Shown in pieces: positions 54,540 through 64,000 of a stretch of 64,000 nucleotides of DNA (its first letter is position 1; each line of letters opens with the position of its first letter). A model generated the notes under the pieces. The model was not told the origin of the DNA and searched no databases. It saw only the letters and a program-made list of their open reading frames with translations. Position numbers and translations under genes: made by a program. Source of the stretch: Triatoma infestans. Taxonomy: Eukaryota > Arthropoda > Insecta > Hemiptera > Reduviidae. The DNA lies in NCBI GenBank assembly GCA_011037195.1, contig JAAEAF010006871.1, positions 1-64,000 of the forward strand, given 5' to 3'.

Positions 54540-55840
54540 AAATGAAAAAAATAATAGTTTTGAAAAATAGTTTAGAATATTTTATAGTTTGAAAAATAGA
54601 TTTTTGTTAATATTTTAACTGTATCTTAGTGCAGCGAAAAGAGCCAGGTACTAAAATTTAAGGTCATTGCTATAAAGAGACAAAGGCACAAGAATCCGTT
54701 AAATTAATACAATGCCACTTGGTCAACTGTTTTGTAAGAGAAGGCATTCTTTCAGATAGTCTCCATTCTGCTTTCAAAGCCAGAACACTTGCTTCAGGAA
54801 TCGCTCTCTTAAACTCAGTGCCAGTGATAGAGATTTGCCTTTATTCTAGATCATAGTTTCCCAAAGTGGTTCCTAAGGACCCCTAATGGCCCTTATGACC
54901 GCTCAGGAGGTCTGTGGCAAATTAAAATTAATCTGGGGGTGCGTGGACAACAACGGAGGGGTCCGCGGAAGATTCAATATAAAGTGAAATAATTGTGATC
55001 AATTCTCGTTATTATGAAAGTTAAACTAATAACAATAATTAGATTGGTAGCGATTTTTACTTAAAATATAAGTGCAAATAGATACATAAAATATAAGTAA
55101 CGACAAGCATTGAACGGTACGAATCGGGTCTACCGCGGCCGTCTGTCTATATACCTTTTTAGGTTTAAACAGGAACGGAATCTCGCCGCTGCATACAAAA
55201 ACTCGTCTAAAATATGTCACTGTAAATGAGCCGTGCATCTGTTCATAAGAATCCATAATAGGAGCAATTGATTGAATTATCCAAAGATTAGGAGCTGAAA
55301 CCAATGTTTGAACAAGAATACCATAAATTCTGGTTACAAAATGGAGGTTATCAATTTTTTATGCTGAAAAAATAATGTGTTTTTGTATTTTGTGCAACCA
55401 AAGGTTATAATTTCAATATTTACTACTTTAAATATCAAAATGTTTTATTTATATTTTGTTTTTACGTCACCATTTACCATTCAAGGCATCAAAGGTAAAT
55501 TTGTTTTTTGTTTTTTTTTATTATACAGTGATGTAGAGTTATTTCACTTGAGGGTTCATGGTCAGGTTTTTGCTATAAGAAGGGGTCCATGGGCACAAAA
55601 GTTTGGGAACCACTGTTCTAGATAAACATATGATTTATTAAGATATAGTTTTGAATACTGTAAACCATTTAAATTCACTTAGAGAATATATTTATTTCAA
55701 AAACAGTGGTGCTCTCTTGATTATTACTAATACTTCTCACTTAAACAAATATACTTACAAGCCCTTTTACTAAACCGCTCGTGCTACACAAGCTACCATC
55801 ACACAAACACAAAACATCACCAATTACATTTCATCTATAA
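54540..55840 (+). repeat. Family B repeat, copy B4, interrupted
   Basis: First part 54540-54855 (AGAGACAAAGGCACAAGAAT, CAGAACACTTGCTTCAGG, TCAGTGCCAG). It is broken by 54860-55617 and resumes at about 55618 (CTAGATAAACATATGATT) to the terminal block (AAGCCCTTTTACTAAACCGC) near 55800. The insertion has GTTTCCCAAAGTGG near its left edge and TTTGGGAACCACTG near its right edge, i.e. ~14-bp terminal inverted repeats, and no ORF. That TIR pattern resembles a hAT-type MITE. Confidence 0.6.
54862..55617. mobile_element. TIR element resembling a hAT-type MITE
   Basis: The left end includes CCCAAAGTGGTTCC and the right end GGGAACCACTGTTC. The inner copies GGCCCTTATGACCGCTC and AGGGGTCCATGGGC also resemble the ends of insect hAT-like elements with a CAGTGGTTCCCAAACT consensus. 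Interrupts family B near the shared word CTAGAT (54855 and 55618), which could be part of an ~8-bp TSD (TTCTAGAT at about 54852-54859 and 55616-55623). No transposase. Confidence 0.6.
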
Positions 55841-55859
55841 AATACTCTATCAATTAAAA

Positions 55860-57785
55860 TGGGTGTCTGTGAATAATGTATTAAAGGAATCACAAGCTGG
55901 TTTTCGTCCAAATTATTCGGCAGTGGATAATGTTTTTAATTTAGTTAGTTTAATTAAATTGAAATTGAGACAAAAGAGAAGCAAAATTTTTGCATTTTTT
56001 GTGGATCTCTCTGCGGCTTTTGATTCTATTGACCGCTATGCCTTGTCATATGAGATAGGATTATCCACTAAGATAATTCGAGTAATAGAACAATTATATC
56101 AGGGTTCGCTTAGTGCAATGTGGTGCAAAGAAGGAATTACGGACATGTTTGAAAATAAAATGGGCTTGAGACAAGGTTGTTTGCTAAGTCCTCTGTTATT
56201 TGCGCTATTTATTAATGATTTAGAAAACTATCTCCCGGTTGGAGTATTTTTAGGCAATATCATTATAAAGCTATTGGCGTATGCCGATGATATTGTGTTA
56301 TTATCATCTGATGTAAAATCATTACAGAAGTCCATTAATGTCCATAAAATTATTGTCAAAGATGGAATTTAAAACTTAACCTAGGCAAATCTCAAATTAT
56401 GGTATTTAGGAATGGAGGTAAACCTGCTAAGTATGAAAAATGGTCGTACGGAAAAGAGAAAATTCATGTCGTTAACAGTGGGTATTATTAACGCCAACTT
56501 TATCTTTTAAAAAGCATCTATCAGCAGGACTATCGAAAGCAAAATTAGGGCTCAATTCAATTTAAAAAAATGTAATATTGAATAAGTATATAAATTTTTC
56601 AGCAAAACAGAATGCGTTTAATTCTGTATCAAGAGCTATTTTATGCTATGGCGGTCAGATATGGGGGGTGGAAATGCTTATCTAGAAGTAGAAAAACTGC
56701 TTAGATTTTTTTATTAAAAAAATATTACAGTTACCTCAGTTTACGCCAACATATATTTTACATCTTGAAACTAGAATTTCACTCTTGTACGTGTATACTT
56801 TGAAATTGCAACATGATTATATTGTCAAAACTTTAAATCTGCCAGTAAATAGACTTCCTAAATTATTGGCATGTAAAACAATTGAGCCTAAAACATATTG
56901 GTTTTAAGATGTGGCAGAAGTTTTGGCAAAATACAGCATTAATACTGTTCTGGATTTTGGGGATACTCGTATCTTAGAATGTCAGTTTAGAAAATTGAGA
57001 GATGAAATTTCAATTCAAATAAATAACGAGTTTATTGCAGCTGCGAGAAATTCAAAAAGACTTTTACTGGATAAAGATTTAAGTTATAATCAAAGTTATA
57101 TATATATGACATGCCATTAAAAGATGCCATTTGGGTTATTAAAATAAGAGCTGAATTTTTAAATTTGAATGGTAAACCTTTCACACAAGTAAACTCCACG
57201 TGTCCTCTATGTTATATATGTGAGAATGAGGATGTTTACCACTTTGTAGCTATTTGTACAAGGCTAAGCGGCATTAGACTTCAGTGGTTCAAACAAGTAT
57301 TTTTAGAAGTAATGAGTTTTATTAATTGCGTCAATGGAGATAACTGGTCGAGGCTTATAGGTTATTGTAAAGAGGCATGGTTGTATAGAGAAAGGTTTTT
57401 AGGAGCATAAGGTAAATTTTATGATATGATACTAGCTCTAAATGGACATGGTTTATTAAGTACCTATGGTTTATATAACGGTTTATATGTATAGAAAAAA
57501 AGTTGTAGTTTTGTTCACGTTGAGAAAGTTTGTAGAAAGTTCACGTTGAGATTTTAAGTTGTTTTTTTAATTTCATTACGCATTGTTTTGTAACCCATCT
57601 TATAATTTAAAAAATAGCTTTTATTATTTCTCCTGTATATATCTCTGCGTTTGTTCAAAGGTAGATAATTTTTCTTTGAACTCCTCGGACGGTCTTTTTG
57701 ACCACGTAGTATTTATTGTCTTTTTGTTTATACCAGGGTTATTTATTTTGTTTTATATGTAAATAGTTTTGAAATAAAGACAATT
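55860..57785 (+). pseudogene. LINE with RT domain and C-terminal zinc motif
   Basis: The 169-codon frame at 55863-56372 covers RT blocks: QAGFRPNYSAVDNVF, FFVDLSAAFDSIDR (catalytic Asp), MGLRQGCLLSPLLFALFIND, and LLAYADDIVLLSSD with the catalytic pair at about 56282-56287. After a frameshift at 56372 come LNLGKSQIMVFRNGGK and LSFKKHLSAGLSKAKLGLNS, then a 69-codon frame (56911-57120) and a 99-codon frame (57111-57410). The last has CPLCYICENEDVYHFVAIC, the C-terminal zinc cluster. The 3' end may be AATAAAGACAATTATTACTC near 57770-57790. At least three frame breaks; no endonuclease. Related to 8640-10430. Confidence 0.85.
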
Positions 57786-58474
57786 ATTACTCTACCAATT
57801 AAGTTATGAAGAAATTTGGTGAGGATCGGACAGAGTTTTCTGTCTGTCGAAACCTCGGCATAATTGAATGTTTTTTTTTTCTTGACCGATCCTCACCAAA
57901 TTTCTTCATAACTCAATTCATCAACGGTCAACAAATTCTTTTATAATCTAACAGCAATACTAGACAAATTTTTAACTATAAAATTACATAACCAATTCTC
58001 CAATTCTTCAATGAATTTAAGAACGAGGAATTTAAGGAATCCTTTCATTAAATAATAACGCAAATTATATCAGCAATATAATCATTATTTCACTTGCTCT
58101 GATTAGTAACTAATTTTTACAATTTCACATCAGATTTCTTAACACATTCTCAGATAGTAAGTTTCTACAATTTCACACCACAACTTAAACTCTAAAGGTT
58201 GATATAAATCAATTTCTGGGCATTGTATATTTTTGTTTTTTTTTTAAATGTTTATTAAGTAGAAAGTTTTTGCTAAAATTAACTAATGTACTAATGTAAT
58301 CGTTTATTTCAGATTAAATATAAAATTATTAAAAATAACACATTCTCTGAGGATAACATATAAAATGTTGAAACGTCAGGAAATGAAGGTGTAACACAAT
58401 TTTTATATAAATGAAATAAACAACTAGGCTGTTGTTAAACCGGATCATCTTTTTTTAAACACGTTCATCACGTC

Positions 58475-59300
58475 ATAATTAGCACAACAGCCAATAAAAT
58501 AACAACCTGTAATCAGTAATGTAAGTGTTTCACACCAGATATCTTATTTATTTTAAACAAAAGATTTTAGAATTATCTTAAATTAAATTAATAATTAATT
58601 ATTTTTGGAAGATTCTGCATTAACAACAGAAAAACTGCTCATCTGAACGTTATGAATGATTTATCAATCATAGCAAGAGTCTGTTTATAGCTTACTGAGC
58701 GTAGTAAAATTGAACACAAACATGGACAATCCCATTGATCTGGAAAAAACAAAAACAAAAAAAAAACAAGCAATTTTATCGTCGTACAAGCAAATAAATA
58801 TAATATGAACGCTGCAGCAGTTTAGCTGTAAAATACGTTCACAAAAATCTATAGACTAAGAGAGGGTTACCTCACCAGAATGGAAGAATAGCAATGGGAA
58901 TTACTGGGTAGAGAATTTTGATAAAACATTGACTCCTGGGGGGTCCCTACTTGGGAATTTATCGATATAACAGTTATCCCAATAATGGTTATTTCAAGGT
59001 TTATCGGACAACAAGTTACTTTATTCTTGTATTACTTTTTTTATGTTGCTTGCCTAAAGTCATCTATGGCCACCTCCCCTATATAAAAGGCACCCTAAAC
59101 TGTTTTATATATATATATTTTTTTATAATGATATTATATATTCCTGCTGACGATGAAGGAACAAAATTCATGCCTACGTCAACATACTTTTTCCTTTTTC
59201 ATATACATTTATTATATCGTTCACTTTTATGTCACAAAAGGTGAGAAACATTTTTCACTATTGATAATATTGTTTTTAAATAAATCTTCTTTTTTTTCAG
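58475..59300. other. Unannotated sequence
   Basis: GTGTTTCACACCAGAT at 58528-58543 is a lone minus-strand family A 5' terminus; the rest is unrecognised. Confidence 0.4.
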
Positions 59301-59309
59301 AAGATAAAA

Positions 59310-59825
59310 GAAAATAATAGTTTTGAAACATAGTTTAGAATATTTTATAGTATCAAAAATCTAATTATGTTAATATTTTAAATGTATCTTAGTGCAGTGA
59401 ATTTACCTTCAAAAAGATAAGTATTTAGAGTCCAGGTACTGAAATATAAGGTCATTGCTATTAGGGAACAAATGCACAAAAAATCCGTTAAATTAATTCA
59501 ATGCGACTTGGCCAACAGTTTTGTTAGAGAGAGCATTCCTTCAGGACAGACTGCATTCTGCTTCCAAAGCCAGAACACTTGCTTCAGAAATCGTACTCTA
59601 AAAAATCAGTGGCAGTTTCACAATATATTAATAAGTTTATAATATCAAATAAATTGTAGTTATTATTTTGAAAGAATATAATTATTGTTAGCAGTGGTGA
59701 CTACTTTCTTAATTATTCTTATTACTTCACTGTCTTAATCATATATACTTACAAGCCTTTTTACTAAACCGCTCACGCCACGACCAACTACCAACTACAC
59801 AACATCACCAACAACATTTCACCAG
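59310..59825 (+). repeat. Family B repeat, copy B5
   Basis: TAGTTTTGAAACATAGTTTAG, TTACCTTCAAAAAGATAAG, AAAATCCGTTAAATTAATTC, GAACACTTGCTTCAG, then the terminal block CCGCTCACGCCACGACC and CCAACAACATTTCACCAGAT. The closing CACCAGAT is the reverse complement of the family A 5' end without the middle TG. Confidence 0.7.
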
Positions 59826-59989
59826 ATATGTTCCTGTTCGGTATTTATCGAAATTTAAATTTGCCGCCCTAAAAAATTTAATATACTAAAATATAAACTG
59901 ATAACTCTAGGCTGTGTCCTAATGAGAGAGTGGGGGTAGTCCCTTTGAAATTGCCCTTCCACTCAGTCACAAAGTAACATCCAGACAAG

Positions 59990-61323
59990 TAACATAGTGC
60001 AGTGCGAATATTTGCCTACTTAATTGCATTTCCGCTTTTCCGTTTAGTGGAAAACCCAGGTTTGCCACCTCTGGTTTTCCTCAGCGTTAAGCGTGATAGT
60101 CGATTTCTTGTCGGGTGACTGCCTACGGATTCTCCAAGCCTGTAAGAGTGAACGGCAAGCACGTGGTCTCTACTTCCGCTGCTTCTCCGACCGTACAGCT
60201 TTCCTGGAGCCCGTTTGAATTTCATCTACTTTCATCAGCCGTACTGTGTGGACAACGACGCTGGAATTACAGGCATATGGTTCCCTTTTGTTTCCCTTTT
60301 CCTGTCTCCAATTTTCCTTCCATTCCCCATATGGGCTGAAGGTCAGTCGAACCACACTAATTTTAAGGTGTCTGCGTTTTGAGGTAAGCGCCACTCCTTT
60401 TGGCTTGGTGAATTTAATAACTATTTTTTGCTTCTCATTTGGTATTTGTTAAATATTAATTTGTTCATGTTATCTGAGCCCCTATGGCTCAATCTTTTAT
60501 ACAGTCCACTCAATATTTTCCGTAACTTAATATTATTAAACATTTCATTTATAATTCATTTTATTATACCCCCTGTTAATCACTCTAACAGAGCCTAGCA
60601 GAGGTATTAATTATTAAATATATTATACCTGTCTTGTTATACCAAACAGAGCCTACCAGAGGGACTGGAAAGCCTATGAAAGGCGCCCCCCCCTCTCACC
60701 TTTTAATTTTCTTTTATTGTTTTATTTTATTTCCTGGTTTTATACCAAACAGAGCCTACCAGAGGCCCCCACAAACTTTACCCTTAAGGTGGTAAACGTT
60801 ATTTAATTTTATTAATTTAATATTGTCTATTTTTGCAAGTGCTTATTTTCTTAAAATCACGTGTTCGGAGGTTAAGCCACGTGCTTGGCGTTCAAAGGAA
60901 GTGGAGAGTCGCGGCCATATTTTATTCCACGGCCTGATATCATTTGGTTTCTTATCACGTGGCCCTTCACTATATAGTGTCCGATTGCAGCGACACACTT
61001 ACGCGCCCTCTGACCAGCTGAGTAACCTTCCAGCCTGTAACCTGCTGGCAAGAACCTCCTCATTTGTTTACGTTTGCGTGATTTATGTTTATTATTTTTG
61101 AATTTTCGTTTAGAAATTCATTATCAATACATTTTTTGTCTGTTTCGTTGTAAACCGAATTATTAATTCTTTTGTTGGATTTCGTGTTGCATTTAATTGT
61201 AAAATATTTGCGTAAATCCTAACACGTTTATTGTTAAATTCCCTTCTGGAATTTATATTTTCTGCTGCTTTGTTGTTGCTCGTAATCTGGGTGTTTTGAC
61301 TTATTATCACGAACTACCCCATT
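59990..61323 (+). mobile_element. BEL/Pao retrotransposon 5' region (LTR and leader, boundaries unresolved)
   Basis: GC content and base composition change near 60000, and the gag frame starts at 61324, so the 5' LTR and leader probably lie here. A TATATAG sequence near 60971 is followed by a start-site-like stretch and is a plausible LTR promoter. Three copies of ACAGAGCCTAGCAGAGG or ACAGAGCCTACCAGAGG occur at about 60588, 60645 and 60749. I could not fix the LTR ends or the primer-binding site. Confidence 0.5.
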
Positions 61324-61752
61324 ATGGCACCTCAAAAATTAACTGCGGTTTTATTTACCCGTCAGATTTCTGTATCTACGGCGACTTTAGAGTCAACAGT
61401 GACGCGTCTAGAGGCATTGAGTCCTGATAGCCCTTCCCTGCGGTTGGATGTTACTTGGTTGCTTGAGAAGCTTCGTGCTGACAATGAAAGCTTGGTTGCT
61501 GCAGCCAATGAAAAGCTGCAACCCTACCTTAATTTGGAAGTTTTACCAGAAGGCCTAAATGAGGAAACATTATTGGCAGGCATGCATAAATTAGAGGAGT
61601 TGTTAGCGAAAGGCGAACTTCATGCTAACGGGGTTCTTTCTGCTGCTACTTCACATCCTCTTGCCAGCTCAACTCACCTAGACCCTAGGTTGAGTTTAGC
61701 ACCTAATCCTTTGAATCAAACATCATTAACTTGTCTGAATTGCCTCGTTTAA
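61324..61752 (+). CDS. BEL/Pao gag N-terminal segment
   Basis: A 142-codon frame beginning MAPQKLTAVLFTRQ, charged and helical (LRADNESLVAAANEKLQPYL), fitting the N-terminal part of a BEL/Pao gag-pol before the DUF1759-type domain. It ends in LNCLV-stop. The continuing polyprotein is one frame over, with NLSELPRLTLPKFNG starting within its last codons. BEL/Pao elements usually have a single gag-pol frame, so a one-base indel near 61725 is the likely explanation; programmed frameshifting is less likely, as no slippery heptamer is evident. ATG at 61324 is the first in frame and follows CCCCATT. Confidence 0.75.
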   Translation: MAPQKLTAVLFTRQISVSTATLESTVTRLEALSPDSPSLRLDVTWLLEKLRADNESLVAAANEKLQPYLNLEVLPEGLNEETLLAGMHKLEELLAKGELHANGVLSAATSHPLASSTHLDPRLSLAPNPLNQTSLTCLNCLV

Positions 61753-63935
61753 CCTTACCAAAATTTAACGGTACTTCCGATTGGGATGAATTTTATAACA
61801 AATTCATGACACTTGTTCATGACAACGTTATGTTATCCCCTAAACAAAAATTGTTATATTTGATTAATCATCTAGCGGGTCAGGCTTATGATAAAATTTC
61901 TAAGTTGCCCCTTAATGATGAAAGTTATGAAACTGCCCTTAAGGTTTTAACTGAGCGGTATCATAAAAAGAGGGTGATTGTTAAAAAATATTGTCGTAAT
62001 TTGTGGAACCTCCCTAAGGCGGTGAGAAATTCCTCGGATTCTATTCGGCAATTAATTGACGCGTATGAATTGAATTTTAGTTCTCTTACCTCACTTCAGG
62101 TAGATGAACCATATCGTGTTATATACACTTACTATCTTTTGTCACAACTCGACGCCCCTCTGAGGGAGAAATTCGAGGGTACTGTAAAAGATAAAGATAA
62201 AATACCGCAGATTGCAGAAATTATTTCTTTTCTAACTGACGTTGCTGAGCGAAAGGAAGAAGCCAATTCTGAGGATGTTCCAGTAGTGGAAAGGGCTGAC
62301 AGTCCTAAAAAGAGGTCCAAAGCTTCTAAGAATCGTAAGCTTTCTGATTTTTCTAAATCCAAATATAATTCTGCTTCTTTAACAGCTCAAGCTTGTCAAT
62401 TAAAGTGTTCGCTTTGTGGAGGTTTGCACCCCATTGTGCAGTGTTCAACTCTCCTTAGGTTGACACCCTCTGAGCGTTACACATTAATTAAATGGCACAC
62501 ATTATGTGCTGTGTGTCTGAATAAGAAACACCAAGGCGCTTGTGCTGACTTACAGGCCTGCGCCAAATGTAACTCTAGGCGCCACCATTCGCTACTCCAT
62601 TTTGAGAGCAAATCTGTGAGCGCCACTGCACTTCCTATGTCTTCTGCACCCCATAATAATGAGGAAGGATTACCAACTGCGGTCCCTTCTTCGGCCACTG
62701 CCTGCGTCTCTACTAATTCTTCCATGCCTAGTAGTATATTGTTGGCTACGAGTTTAGTCAGACTTCAGGTGAGTCCAAATAATTATGTGGTGGTTAGAGC
62801 CATTTTGGATAGTGCTTCTCAAGTTTCTTTTATTTCTGAAAGCTGTGCAAACAAGCTTAAGGTTAACTTAGTTCACGACCCCTTCGTAGTGAGTGGTGTA
62901 GGTACTACTTCCGTTCCTTCGACTACGTCGTGCCACCTTGCAGTGGGTACCTTGAGTGGTGAATTGATTTCCCAGTCACATTGCTTTCATGTATTGCCCC
63001 AAATTAGTCGTGTGACTCCCTGCGTTGGCATCGCTAATCAAGTTACCAGAGCCACAGAAGGCTTGGTACTCGCTGATCCCACCTTTGGAGTCCAGTCCAA
63101 AGTAGATGCGTTGTTAGGTGCGGACTTGACTGCTTCCTCTTTTGTGGGCCCAGTTCGTCACCTGGGTGATGGCCTTCCTCAAGCCGTCTTTACGCGCTTT
63201 GGTTATGTGCTAATGGGTGCAGCACCAATTGCTTTAAATGGCAATGCGTGCAATTTTAATCAGCATGTTCCTCCTCAGTCTTTGGTGTCTTCTGCTGCGG
63301 AAGACGATCTTGCCAGGACCCTGCGCCGTTTCTGGGAAGTGGAAGAACCCCCTCCCGCTCCGGCTGCTTTATCACCTGAAGACCAGCGCTGTGAGGAATT
63401 TTTCTTGCAGACGACTAAACGTCTGCCCTCTGGACGATATGAAGTTAGTCTCCCTTTACGACAGGAGCAATTGTCTTCCTTGGGAGATTCGTATTCACCA
63501 GCGCTCTCGCGTTTTCAAGCTTTGGAGCGCAAATTTGTTAAATACCCAGAGTTTAAGGCCCGTTACATGGAATTTATGCGTGATTACTTAATCCAAGGCC
63601 ATATGGCCCCTGTAACGACTGCCACTTTTCCTAAATATTATATTCCTCATCATGGAATATTTAAAAGCCATGGCGATAGGTCCAAAATCAGAGTAGTTTT
63701 TGATGCCAGCTGCAAAACTTCTAGTGGCTATTCTCTGAATGATGTTCTTATGACAGGACCCAAGCTACAGGCGTTAATTAGTAATATTCTTACTTTGTTT
63801 AGAATTTACCGCTTTGTATTTGTTGCCGATATAAAGCAAATGTTTAGGCAAATATTAGTCAGGGAAACCGATGTGCTTACCAATGTATTTTATGGCGTTC
63901 CAATATACTTGAACCTATCCAGACTTATGCTTTGA
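61731..63935 (+). CDS. BEL/Pao gag-pol (gag, aspartic protease, start of RT), partial
   Basis: A 734-codon frame. Residues 1-150 match the DUF1759 gag domain (LPRLTLPKFNGTSDWDEFYN). Zinc-knuckle-like clusters begin near residue 225 (CSLCGGLHPIVQC, then CAVCLNKKHQGAC, then CAKCNSRRHH). The protease lies near residue 355 (AILDSASQVSFISES): catalytic Asp is present but the usual DSG is DSA. The RT begins near residue 634 (YYIPHHGIF, then KIRVVFDASC), with motif A-type FVADIKQMFRQI near residue 698. A frameshift near 63868 ends the frame early; the correct RT continues one frame over (LEPIQTYALKTVTYGLSC) to the window edge. The start is internal to the polyprotein and set by the upstream frameshift. 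Mechanistically a retrotransposon gag-pol acting in cytoplasmic particles; this copy looks inactive unless the breaks are assembly errors. Confidence 0.9.
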   Translation: MSELPRLTLPKFNGTSDWDEFYNKFMTLVHDNVMLSPKQKLLYLINHLAGQAYDKISKLPLNDESYETALKVLTERYHKKRVIVKKYCRNLWNLPKAVRNSSDSIRQLIDAYELNFSSLTSLQVDEPYRVIYTYYLLSQLDAPLREKFEGTVKDKDKIPQIAEIISFLTDVAERKEEANSEDVPVVERADSPKKRSKASKNRKLSDFSKSKYNSASLTAQACQLKCSLCGGLHPIVQCSTLLRLTPSERYTLIKWHTLCAVCLNKKHQGACADLQACAKCNSRRHHSLLHFESKSVSATALPMSSAPHNNEEGLPTAVPSSATACVSTNSSMPSSILLATSLVRLQVSPNNYVVVRAILDSASQVSFISESCANKLKVNLVHDPFVVSGVGTTSVPSTTSCHLAVGTLSGELISQSHCFHVLPQISRVTPCVGIANQVTRATEGLVLADPTFGVQSKVDALLGADLTASSFVGPVRHLGDGLPQAVFTRFGYVLMGAAPIALNGNACNFNQHVPPQSLVSSAAEDDLARTLRRFWEVEEPPPAPAALSPEDQRCEEFFLQTTKRLPSGRYEVSLPLRQEQLSSLGDSYSPALSRFQALERKFVKYPEFKARYMEFMRDYLIQGHMAPVTTATFPKYYIPHHGIFKSHGDRSKIRVVFDASCKTSSGYSLNDVLMTGPKLQALISNILTLFRIYRFVFVADIKQMFRQILVRETDVLTNVFYGVPIYLNLSRLML

Positions 63936-64000
63936 AAACCGTAACCTATGGACTTAGTTGTGCCCCTTATTTGGCCATCCGTAGTTTACAACAATTAGCT
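63872..64000 (+). pseudogene. BEL/Pao RT continuation after frameshift, cut by window end
   Basis: In the shifted frame the sequence reads CAYQCILWRSN, then LEPIQTYALKTVTYGLSC, then APYLAIRSLQQLA, all standard BEL/Pao RT text. RNase H, integrase and the 3' LTR would lie beyond 64000. Confidence 0.85.

Larger units (their letters stand above)
53675..58470. mobile_element. Foldback element F8 with hammerhead-like motifs and large insertions
   Basis: The left arm (53675-54055 continuing 54345-54515) and right arm (57935-58470) are inverted copies; for example GTTTAAAAAAAGATG at the left and CATCTTTTTTTAAAC at the right. Motifs: minus strand 53761-53791 (CTATGGA, degenerate) and plus strand 58347-58377 (TTCT flank, CTGAGGA, T, stem AACAT loop ATAAA ATGTT, GAAA, CGTC, then AGGA). 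Insertions between the arms include 54056-54344, a family B copy, 54860-55617 and the LINE at 55860-57785. A further small hairpin at 57806-57915 has GTGAGGATCGG and GTCGAAACCTC. Confidence 0.65.

Overview
This is a eukaryotic, AT-rich, repeat-saturated window. I see no confirmed intact host gene. The transposon set (jockey, R1-like and RNase H-bearing LINEs, a Mos1-type mariner, a piggyBac-like element, a Helitron, BEL/Pao) points to an arthropod, most likely an insect; a hemipteran is only a guess. Almost all open reading frames are remnants of mobile elements or chance frames in repeats.

Layout. 0-8 kb: a hammerhead-like foldback element with a 12-bp target-site duplication (TSD), three copies of a ~1-kb repeat (called family A here), an RTE-like LINE tail and LTR remnants. 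8-13 kb: a minus-strand LINE split by a solo LTR, a tRNA-like SINE composite and a family B repeat. 13-18 kb: a foldback element whose right arm received a 5'-truncated LINE (13-bp TSD), then a SINE composite that received a 918-bp insertion (18-bp TSD). 18-28 kb: family A copies, a deleted mariner with near-perfect TIRs, two minus-strand RNase H LINEs and an R1-like LINE inside another foldback element. 28-35 kb: family B, a solo LTR, a foldback element, a LINE C-terminus, and a Helitron with textbook ends that contains a piggyBac-like element with TTAA duplications. 35-47 kb: an inverted family A pair, two jockey LINEs (one split by a solo LTR with a 4-bp TSD), SINEs, a 679-bp foldback element with a 16-bp TSD, an RNase H LINE and family A. 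47-53 kb: mostly unrecognised sequence, a solo LTR next to two candidate host exons with strong splice signals, a SINE, a second solo LTR family, a LINE tail and a 200-bp palindromic LTR derivative. 53-60 kb: a 4.8-kb foldback element enclosing a LINE with an RT domain and family B pieces. 60-64 kb: the 5' part of a BEL/Pao retrotransposon (gag, protease, start of RT) running off the end.

The most unusual theme is a set of eight foldback elements from several sequence families. Most arms carry a motif of the form CTGANGA, one base, a short hairpin, then GAAAC, always reading outward from the centre. Two of the elements have clear long TSDs (12 and 16 bp) of the kind made by reverse-transcriptase-based insertion. 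They resemble hammerhead-bearing Penelope-like elements or retrozymes, but contain no RT and have a consistent one-base departure from the canonical hammerhead core.
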